Origin: Paractinoplanes aksuensis
Lineage (GTDB): Bacteria > Actinomycetota > Actinomycetes > Mycobacteriales > Micromonosporaceae
Reading direction: 5' to 3'
Length of the DNA: 64,000 bases
Assembly: GCF_024137025.1 (NCBI RefSeq)
Contig: NZ_JAMYJR010000017.1
Span: 1-64,000 of the forward strand
Shown here: in pieces, positions 8,768 through 15,180 of the stretch
Layout: every line of letters starts with the position of its first letter
Numbering within the stretch: position 1 is the stretch's first letter
Translations under genes and position numbers: made by a program
Notes under the pieces: model-generated
What the model saw: only the letters and a program-made list of their open reading frames with translations
The model's database searches: none
What the model was told of the DNA's origin: nothing

Positions 8768-10114
8768 GTGAGCGACATTCCGCGGCGTGCAGTTTCCCGC
8801 ACCGCCAAGCTGGCCGCGCTTCCCCTGGGCTTCGCCGGGCGCACCGCGCTGGGGCTGGGCAAGCGCGCCGTCGGAATGGCCACCGACGTGATCTCCGAAG
8901 ACATTCAGCGCCGCACGGCCGAGCAGCTCTTCAGCGTTCTGGGCCAGCTCAAGGGCGGGGCCATGAAGTTCGGGCAGGCGCTCTCGGTCTTCGAGGCCGC
9001 CCTGCCGGAAGAGATGGCCGGCCCCTACCGCCAGGCGCTGACCAAGCTGCAAGAGGCCGCGCCACCGATGCCGGTGGCCAGCCTGCACAAGGCCCTGGCC
9101 GAGCAGCTGGGCCCCGACTGGCGCGACAAGTTCGCCGAGTTCGACGACAGCCCGGCCGCCGCGGCCAGCATCGGCCAGGTCCACCGCGCGGTCTGGAAGC
9201 TGCCGCCGGCCCGCAAGAACGCCAAGCCCAAGACCGTCGCGGTCGCGGTCAAGGTGCAATACCCGGGCGCGGGCGACGCGCTGATCGCCGACCTAAAGCA
9301 GCTGTCCCGCCTGGCCGGCATGTTCAAGATCATTCAGCCCGGCATGGACATCAAGCCCCTGCTGGCCGAGCTGCGCGAGCGCATCACCGAAGAGCTCGAC
9401 TACGCCATGGAGGCCGAGACCCAGACGGCCTTCGCCGAGGCGTTCGCCGGCGACGACGAGATCTACGTGCCACGGGTGATCGCCGCCGCCCCCAAGGTGC
9501 TGGTCACCGAGTGGGTCGAGGGCACCCCACTATCCAAGATCATTTCCGACGGTACGGTCAAGGAGCGCGACGAGGCCGGCCGTCTGATGGCCACCTTGCA
9601 CTTCTCGGCGCCGGCCCGGGCCGGTCTGCTGCACGCCGATCCGCACCCGGGCAACTTCCGCATGCTGCCCGACGGCCGCCTCGGCGTGATCGACTTCGGC
9701 GCGGTGGCCCGGCTCCCCGGCGGCCACCCCGAGCCGATCGGCCGGCTGGTCCGGCTGGCCCTCGACGGCGATGCCCAGGGGGTGGCCGACGGCCTGCGCG
9801 AAGAGGGCTTCGTCAAGCAGGACGACGAGATCGACGCCCAGGGCCTGCTCGACTTCCTGCGCCCGATGATCGAACCGGTCGCCGTCGACAAATTCCGCTT
9901 CACCCGCAGCTGGCTGCGCGGCGAGGCGACCCGGCTGAGCAGTCCGCGCTCCCCGGCCTACCAGCTCAGCCGCAAGCTCAACCTGCCGCCGTCCTACCTG
10001 CTGATCCACCGGGTGACGCTGGGCTCGATCGGCGTCCTGAGCCAGCTCGAGGCCGAGGCCCCCTACCGCGCGATCCTCGAGAAGTGGCTCCCCGGCTTCG
10101 CCCCCGTCAGCTGA
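8768..10114 (+). CDS. ABC1/AarF (UbiB) family atypical kinase
   Basis: 448 residues from the GTG at 8768, where homologues begin (SDIPRRAVSRTAKLAALPLG). An ATG at 8690 would add 26 residues. CACAAT lies just upstream of the GTG and no Shine-Dalgarno is visible, so the message may be leaderless. Family signatures are clear: KGGAMKFGQALS (KxGQ motif), AAAASIGQVH, VAVKVQYPG, the catalytic-loop-like HADPHPGNF and VIDFGAVARLP. The fold is protein-kinase-like with ATPase activity, linked to isoprenoid lipid or quinone metabolism in other bacteria. Its mycobacterial counterpart also sits beside whiB7 and uvrD2. Confidence 0.92.
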   Translation: MSDIPRRAVSRTAKLAALPLGFAGRTALGLGKRAVGMATDVISEDIQRRTAEQLFSVLGQLKGGAMKFGQALSVFEAALPEEMAGPYRQALTKLQEAAPPMPVASLHKALAEQLGPDWRDKFAEFDDSPAAAASIGQVHRAVWKLPPARKNAKPKTVAVAVKVQYPGAGDALIADLKQLSRLAGMFKIIQPGMDIKPLLAELRERITEELDYAMEAETQTAFAEAFAGDDEIYVPRVIAAAPKVLVTEWVEGTPLSKIISDGTVKERDEAGRLMATLHFSAPARAGLLHADPHPGNFRMLPDGRLGVIDFGAVARLPGGHPEPIGRLVRLALDGDAQGVADGLREEGFVKQDDEIDAQGLLDFLRPMIEPVAVDKFRFTRSWLRGEATRLSSPRSPAYQLSRKLNLPPSYLLIHRVTLGSIGVLSQLEAEAPYRAILEKWLPGFAPVS

Positions 10115-10193
10115 CCTGAGGGCCCCGATGAGCAAGCACGGCCAACTGACCGGATAGCCGGGCTTATCGAGGGCGTCCGGCTGACCGGCTTGA

Positions 10194-10263
10194 CCGGGGT
10201 GAGTGCGCGCGGTCGGCTGACCTGGTTGGCCGGGGTGAGTGCGCGGTCGGCTGACCTGGTTGG
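10194..10263. repeat. Two-copy tandem repeat of about 35 bp
   Basis: A unit containing GGGGTGAGTGCGC and GGTCGGCTGACCTGGTTGG occurs twice back to back between the ABC1 gene and the M18 peptidase gene. The copies differ by one GC dinucleotide. It could be a slippage product within the peptidase promoter region. Confidence 0.8.
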
Positions 10264-10288
10264 CCCGTCTCATGATCTGATGGGCGGC

Positions 10289-11566
10289 ATGGACGCGTCT
10301 GCCCACATCGATGACCTGGCCGCCTTCGTCACGGCGTCCCCCAGCTCGTATCACGCGGCGGCCGAGGTGGCCCGTCGGCTGAGCGCGGCCGGTTACAAGA
10401 CGCTCGAGGAGACGGCCGACTGGTCCGAGGTCGTGCGTCCGGGAGCGCGGCTGACGATCGTACGGGACGGTTCGGTCATTGCTCTGGCCCTGCCCGCGGC
10501 GGCCGGCCGGGGCACACCGTTCCGCGTCCTCGGCGCGCACACCGACTCGCCCGGCTTCAAGCTCAAGCCCAAGCCGTCCACGGTCACCGCCGGCTGGTGG
10601 CAGGCCGGCGTCGAGGTGTACGGCGGCCCGATCGTCTCGTCCTGGTTCGACCGCGAGCTCGAGTTCGCGGGCCGCGTCGTGCACCGCGACGGCTCGGCCC
10701 ATCTGGTGCGGACCGGCCCGTTCGCGCGCATCCCGCACCTGGCCATCCACCTCGACCGGGCCGTGAACGAGTCGTTCGCCCCCGACAAGCAGCGCGAACT
10801 GCAGCCGGTGTGGGGCGTCGGCGGTCCCGAGAACGCCGACATCGTCGCTCACCTGGGCGACCTGGCCGGCATCAGCGGCGCCGACGTGGCCGGCTACGAC
10901 GTGATCACCGTCGATGCCAACGCCCCGGCCCGGTTCGGCGCCGACCGGAAACTGTTCGCCTCCGGCCGCCTCGACAACCTCTCGTCAGTGCATGCCGGCG
11001 TGGCCGCGTTGCTGGCCGCCGAGCCGGTCGACGCGATCGCCGTGCTGGCCGCCTTCGACCACGAGGAGGTCGGCTCGGAAAGCCGTTCCGGCGCGGCCGG
11101 TCCGTTCCTGGCCGACGTGCTGGAGCGGATCTCGGCCGCGCTGGGCGGGGACCGCTCCGACCTGGCCCGCGCGATCGCCGGCTCGTGGTGCCTGTCGTCC
11201 GACGCCGGTCACGCGGTGCACCCCAACCGCTCCGAGCGCCACGACCCGGTCAACCGCCCTCAGCCCGGCGCCGGTCCCCTGCTGAAGATCAACGCCAACC
11301 AGCGCTACATGACCGACGCCCTGGGCGCCGCCCTGTGGAGCCGCACGTGCGCGGCCGCCGACGTGCCCTACCAGGAGTTCGTCTCCAACAACACGGTGCC
11401 CTGCGGCTCGACGATCGGCCCGATCACCGCCGCCCGCATCGGCATCCCCACCCTCGACGTCGGCGTTCCCCTGCTCTCGATGCACTCGGCCCGCGAGCTC
11501 TGCCACGTCGACGACCCGGCCTATCTGAGCGCCGCCATCAGGGTCTTCCTGTCCGCCCAAGCCTGA
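10289..11566 (+). CDS. M18 family aminopeptidase
   Basis: 425 residues from the ATG at 10289; another ATG three codons earlier is also possible. Metal-binding and catalytic blocks of the M18 aspartyl aminopeptidase family are present: GAHTDSPGFKLKP, FDHEEVGSES, SSDAGHAVHPN and MHSARELCHVDD. These enzymes are large cytosolic zinc complexes that remove N-terminal acidic or hydrophobic residues. No operon partner is evident; the gene is flanked by repeat-bearing spacers on both sides. Confidence 0.95.
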   Translation: MDASAHIDDLAAFVTASPSSYHAAAEVARRLSAAGYKTLEETADWSEVVRPGARLTIVRDGSVIALALPAAAGRGTPFRVLGAHTDSPGFKLKPKPSTVTAGWWQAGVEVYGGPIVSSWFDRELEFAGRVVHRDGSAHLVRTGPFARIPHLAIHLDRAVNESFAPDKQRELQPVWGVGGPENADIVAHLGDLAGISGADVAGYDVITVDANAPARFGADRKLFASGRLDNLSSVHAGVAALLAAEPVDAIAVLAAFDHEEVGSESRSGAAGPFLADVLERISAALGGDRSDLARAIAGSWCLSSDAGHAVHPNRSERHDPVNRPQPGAGPLLKINANQRYMTDALGAALWSRTCAAADVPYQEFVSNNTVPCGSTIGPITAARIGIPTLDVGVPLLSMHSARELCHVDDPAYLSAAIRVFLSAQA

Positions 11567-11570
11567 AACC

Positions 11571-11752
11571 CGGCGAGCGCGGCGCCCAGACCCTGAACGC
11601 CGCCGTGGGGTTGTGTCAACGCGGGCTGACCGGCGAGCGCGGCACCAAAACCCTGAACGCGGCCCTCAGGTTCTTGTCAGCGCGGGCCTGACCCGGCGAG
11701 CGCGGCACCGAGATCCTCGGCGCTACCGTCAGGGTTGGGGCAGAGCGGGCCT
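11571..11752. repeat. Three imperfect tandem repeats of about 61 bp
   Basis: Units start at 11571, 11631 and 11694, each opening with CGGCGAGCGCGGC. The first two share CCCTGAACGC and a GCGCGGGC-type end, and the third is more diverged. The array starts directly after the M18 stop and its last copy runs into the 3' end of the MFS gene on the other strand, so one unit overlaps coding sequence. Confidence 0.75.
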
Positions 11753-12933
11753 GGCCTCGCGGAGCGGCAGCACGAGCGGCGTGAGGAGCAACAGCACCCC
11801 GGCCAGGCCGATCGCCGCCCGGGCGCCGGTGACGCCGGCCACCACTCCCCACATCGCGGTGACGGCGGCGATGGCTCCGGTCGTGGTCACGGTCCACGCG
11901 GTCAGCACTCGCCCGATCCGCTCGTCGGGCGTGCGCTGAAGCCGTTCGGTGGCCAGCAGCGGGTTGAACACGCCCATACAGGTGATCACCACGAGTTCCA
12001 CGAGCACAACGAGGAGCAGGCCCGCGGCCCCGGGCGCAGCGAGAACCAGACCGACCGGGCTGACGACCCGCAACACTCCGCCACCAACAGGACGCGCTCC
12101 CGGCCGTACCTGGCCTCGAGCCGCCCGGCCAGCTGTGCCCCCACGAAGCCGCCGACGCAGGGCAGCCCGAAGGCGAGGCCGTACTGCCAGGCCGGCCATC
12201 CGAGGTCGCCGAGCAACAGGACGGCCAGCAGTGGCTCGGTCGCCATGATCAGCGCGCTCACGACGATGGTGTTGTGGAACAGCCGCCGCAACGATCGGTC
12301 GGCGTTGATGAGCCGCCAACCGTCGATCAGGCCTGATGCTCGCATCGGCGGACCGTCCGCTCGAGTCTTCGGCGGCCGTACCCGGATCGCGAGGAGCGCC
12401 AGCGCCGACAGCAGGAATCCGGCGGCGTTGGCCTCGACGGTGACGATCGGCCCGAGCAGGCTGACGGCCGCGCCGCCCAGCACCGGCCCGAGCGCGATGG
12501 CTGTCCAGGCCGCCGACTCGAAGCGCGCGTTGGCCCGCAACAAATTCCCGGGTTCCACCACCTGTTTCACATAGGCGCCGCTCGCCGCCGTGAACGCGAT
12601 GTTCGCCGCCGCCGCGATCACCGAGACAACCACCAGTTGTGGGTAACCCAGGTGGCCGAGGCCGTAGGCGGCCGGGACACTGAGCAGTGCCACGCACCGA
12701 ACCACGTCCGCCGCGATCATGACTGGCCGCTTGCGGTGGCCCTCCACCCACGGCCCGAGCGGCAGGGCGAGCAGAGCACCGACGGCCAATCCCGCCGCTG
12801 CCAGCGCGGAAACTGCCGCGGGCCCGGAGCTGAGCTCCTCGATCGCGATGAGCGGGAACGCGCCGAAGCCGAGCCACGTCCCCGCCGTGGACGCGACAAA
12901 GGCGATGTACAACCACCAAAAAGGTCTGCTCAT
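11729..12933 (-). pseudogene. MFS drug-type transporter, frameshifted
   Basis: The N-terminal part (MSRPFWWLYIAFVASTAGT onward, with GPWVEGHRKRPVMI, the motif A-like loop 2-3) runs from 12933 to about 12085. The C-terminal part continues in another frame (LRVVSPVGLVLAAPGAAGLL to the stop at 11729). Adding one G-C pair near 12081 (GTGGCGG to GTGGGCGG) restores a continuous 12-helix protein of about 400 residues. It is either a single-base sequencing error or a fresh mutation. It is divergent from a LysR regulator that presumably controls it. Substrate unknown, probably efflux. Confidence 0.85.
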
Positions 12934-12993
12934 GGCGAGAGATTCGATCATCGAGCCGGGCCCACGGTCCAACAACGATGAGTTCGGCGTGCT

Positions 12994-13008
12994 ACAACCT
13001 TTGGTTGT
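12994..13008. promoter_or_regulatory. Palindrome overlapping the LysR start codon
   Basis: ACAACC-TTT-GGTTGT is a perfect inverted repeat in the 73-bp space between the divergent MFS and LysR genes. Its right arm includes the GTG start of the LysR gene. The position suits autoregulation plus control of the MFS promoter. The classical T-N11-A pattern is not apparent. Confidence 0.55.
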
Positions 13009-13933
13009 GGATCTGGATTCGCTCCGCACGTTTCTCGCCGTTGCCGACACCGGGCAGTTTCAAGAGGCGGCCGCCGAATCGCATCTCACCCAGCAGGCGG
13101 TCTCCAAGCGGATCGCGCGGCTCGAGCTGAGTCTCGGCACGACGCTGTTCACCCGTACACACCGGGGCGCCCGCCTCACTTTGGACGGCCGCGCCTTTCT
13201 GCCGCACGCGCGCGAAGTTCTCCAGGCCGTCAACCGCGCCGCGGCCTCGGTCCGGCCGGGCGAACGGGCCCTGCGCGTCGATGTCGTACACCTGCGCATC
13301 TCTCCGGCCCAGGCGGTGCGAGCCTTCTATCGGGAGAACCCGGATGTTGAGCTCGACGTGGTAACGCTTCCCGGCGCGACTGTCACCACTGCTGTCGACG
13401 CCCTGCTGGCCGGCGAGATCGACGTGACTTTCCGCGCGGTGCCGGGAACCTTGCCCGAGGGTGTCACGGCGTTGCCCGTTCTGACCGAGTCGCTGCAGCT
13501 GCTGACCGGGCCGGCTCATCCGCTGGCCGCCGCCGGCACGATTCGGCCGGCCGACCTGGCCGGGCACCGCATCTGGATCCCCGGCATCAAACCGGGCAGC
13601 GAGTGGGCTCTGTTCTATCGCGAGCTGGCGGCCGCCTTCGGTCTGAGCATCGACCGGATCGGCCCGAATTTCGGTACCGAGGCGCTGATGGATGCCATTG
13701 CCGAGTCCGCGCAGCTGGCCACCCTGGTCGGCGCCGGCGACCGGTACGTCTGGCCGGTCGGGCACGACCTGCGGCGCTTACCGCTGGCCGGGCCCACGCC
13801 GGCCTATCCGCACGCCATGCTGTTCCGCTCGGACAACCGGCATCCGAGCCTGGCCGCTCTTCGGCGCTACCTGACCGCGACCCGGGCGCCGGCTCCGGCG
13901 GACATCTGGGTCCCGACGGGCTGGCCGGCCTGA
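13007..13933 (+). CDS. LysR-family transcriptional regulator
   Basis: 308 residues from the GTG at 13007 (MDLDSLRTFLAVADTGQFQE), the usual LysR start. An upstream in-frame ATG at 12932 would add 25 unrelated residues. The winged HTH spans residues 1-60 (AAAESHLTQQAVSKRIARLE) and the periplasmic-binding-like effector domain about 90-290. The divergent neighbour is an MFS transporter, the standard layout for a LysR regulator and its target. The effector is unknown. Confidence 0.92.
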   Translation: MDLDSLRTFLAVADTGQFQEAAAESHLTQQAVSKRIARLELSLGTTLFTRTHRGARLTLDGRAFLPHAREVLQAVNRAAASVRPGERALRVDVVHLRISPAQAVRAFYRENPDVELDVVTLPGATVTTAVDALLAGEIDVTFRAVPGTLPEGVTALPVLTESLQLLTGPAHPLAAAGTIRPADLAGHRIWIPGIKPGSEWALFYRELAAAFGLSIDRIGPNFGTEALMDAIAESAQLATLVGAGDRYVWPVGHDLRRLPLAGPTPAYPHAMLFRSDNRHPSLAALRRYLTATRAPAPADIWVPTGWPA

Positions 13934-13978
13934 GCAAAAGTCCCACCCGCAGGAAGCGGCAGGGCAGGCATGAGCAAA

Positions 13979-14007
13979 AGGCCCGCCCGCGGGAAGCGGA
14001 CGGGCCT
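13979..14007 (+). terminator. Hairpin between the LysR gene and the convergent whiB7 unit
   Basis: AGGCCCG pairs with CGGGCCT around a GC-rich loop. It lies 45 bp after the LysR stop and 38 bp before the end of the minus-strand small gene, so it may serve both directions. A related, less perfect copy of the flanking sequence (GAGCAAAAG..CCC.CCCGC.GGAAGCGG) precedes it at 13932. Confidence 0.6.
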
Positions 14008-14045
14008 CTCGGCACCTCATTCAGTAAGTCAGTGAGCAGCGATTG

Positions 14046-14192
14046 TCAGAATCGCCGTCCGCCGAGTTCGCGGGAGGCGGCGTGACGCGCCTCCATGGCT
14101 ACCTGGCGAGCGGGACGGTGTGCCTCAGGTGTGTAGTCACTCTGAGGCCGACGCATTCGGGCCCTGCTCAACGCCTCTTGGAGAAGTCTCAT
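14046..14192 (-). CDS. Small basic helical protein downstream of whiB7
   Basis: 48 residues from the ATG at 14192, which has GGAG eight nt upstream. An ATG at 14261, just after the whiB7 stop, would give 71 residues but has no ribosome-binding site. The sequence is Arg-rich and helical (MRLLQEALSRARMRRP, then AHRPARQVAMEARHAASREL) with no Cys. The layout suggests co-transcription with whiB7. I do not recognise the family, and a role in the same stress response is only inference. Confidence 0.65.
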   Translation of the reverse strand: MRLLQEALSRARMRRPQSDYTPEAHRPARQVAMEARHAASRELGGRRF

Positions 14193-14262
14193 CTTGGTTG
14201 CTCCACTCGCGAACATGTCAGTTGTCTCGTTTCGGTAGGAGGGGACGGGGACGATGGTCATT

Positions 14263-14625
14263 TCAGGCCGCCAGACCAACGGTCTTGCGGGACTCCAGTC
14301 CGTTCGCGGCGAGCCGCTCCTCGACCTCGTGGGCCAGCTCGGCGTCGCGCGCCACGTCGGCCTTACGGGGACGGCCACGCGGCCGCTTGCGCGGAACCAC
14401 GGCACCGCGCTCGAAGATCTCGCCGCCCCAGACACCCCAGGGCTCGTTCCGCTCGACCGCGCCGGCCAGGCACTCGACGCGCAGCGGGCAGTCCCCGCAG
14501 AGCGACTTGGCCAGTTCCAGCTGGGCCGGGGAGTCGGAGAACCACAGGTCCGGGTCGAACTTCCGACAGGGCAGGTTTGCCTCGATCTCGACGCTCACGT
14601 CGAGTGGGGCCAGCGCCAGACTCAT
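14263..14625 (-). CDS. whiB7: WhiB7, iron-sulfur transcriptional activator of intrinsic antibiotic resistance
   Basis: 120 residues. Four Fe-S cysteines are present: C20 in NLPCRKFDP, then CGDCPLRVEC. The turn GVWGGEIFERG and the C-terminal AT-hook RPRGRPRKA identify WhiB7 (WblC) among WhiB proteins. WhiB7 binds the housekeeping sigma factor and AT-rich DNA upstream of -35 elements, inducing resistance genes when ribosomes stall. A leader of about 500 nt with an upstream ORF and an attenuator precedes it. uvrD2 lies upstream on the same strand, as in mycobacteria. Confidence 0.95.
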   Translation of the reverse strand: MSLALAPLDVSVEIEANLPCRKFDPDLWFSDSPAQLELAKSLCGDCPLRVECLAGAVERNEPWGVWGGEIFERGAVVPRKRPRGRPRKADVARDAELAHEVEERLAANGLESRKTVGLAA

Positions 14626-14700
14626 AAAGCCCGGTCACCTCTCTCTTTTTCTCGATCTTCTGGATCGCCGTACAGGTCGTGCATCCGGCCGGTGAGCCGG

Positions 14701-14790
14701 CAAAAAAGTAAGGCCGCGGATCCCAGTTACGGGTTCCGCGGCCTCGAGGTGAGCCGGAGGTCTGTTGATCAGACCGGCCTTCCTCGAGGC
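14701..14790 (-). promoter_or_regulatory. whiB7 attenuator: terminator and competing antiterminator
   Basis: On the minus strand a 10-bp perfect stem (AGGCCGCGGA / TCCGCGGCCT, 14711-14744) runs into TACTTTTTT, an intrinsic terminator 86 bp before whiB7. A second pair (14782-14790 with 14741-14749, CCTCGAGGC / GCCTCGAGG) overlaps the terminator arm by four bases and is mutually exclusive with it. Between them a small hairpin (14759-14775) holds the stop codon of the leader ORF. A ribosome finishing that ORF would cover the 14782-14790 arm and leave the terminator free; a stalled ribosome would permit antitermination. Confidence 0.85.
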
Positions 14791-15059
14791 GGGACACCGC
14801 TGCCACCATCCGTGTAGCGCTTGGAGATGGAGACATTGCTGCCCTTGAACCCAGTGGTGCTGGTGGTGCCTTCGATTGCCGCGAGCTTCCACGCCACGCC
14901 CAGCTCGGCCTGAGCGGAGACCTGGTGCACCTGCGAAACCGGAGCCCGCTCTGCGGCCAGAACTGGCAGCGAAGCAGCCAGAACGGGCATCGAAGTGGAC
15001 GGAGCGCAGGCACGGGTCAGCGGCAGCGAGGGCTGCATCGTCATCGTGTAGATCTCCAT
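14769..15059 (-). CDS. whiB7 leader ORF (uORF), 96 codons
   Basis: Starts at an ATG with AGGAGG eight nt upstream and stops inside the attenuator region. The product (MEIYTMTMQPSLPLTRACAP to GVPPRGRPV) is Ser/Ala/Pro-rich, without recognised domains or membrane helix. Codon third positions are mostly G or C, so it is translated as a normal gene. Its length is large for a purely regulatory leader peptide, so it might also be a stable small protein. Internal shorter starts cannot be excluded. Position relative to the hairpins argues for ribosome-coupled control of whiB7. Confidence 0.7.
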   Translation of the reverse strand: MEIYTMTMQPSLPLTRACAPSTSMPVLAASLPVLAAERAPVSQVHQVSAQAELGVAWKLAAIEGTTSTTGFKGSNVSISKRYTDGGSGVPPRGRPV

Positions 15060-15137
15060 CGTTGCCACCTCCTCCATTTGCACTGCACTCGATGATGTGA
15101 TCCCGCCGAACATCCCTGCTCGGCGAGGTGTGAACTG

Positions 15138-15167
15138 AGGCTATGCCTGGCGTAGCAGCCGAGGCAA
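15138..15167 (-). promoter_or_regulatory. Probable whiB7 promoter
   Basis: On the minus strand TTGCCT (-35) and TAGCCT (-10) are separated by 18 bp. An AT-rich patch (TTAATTCG) lies just upstream of the -35, the arrangement known for WhiB7-activated promoters, which fits autoregulation. Transcription would begin near 15131, giving a leader of about 500 nt. Confidence 0.6.
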
Positions 15168-15180
15168 ACGAATTAACGCA

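Noticed and set aside
11571..11752. CRISPR array
   Set aside because: Units are contiguous imperfect copies without unique spacers, and no cas gene is near.
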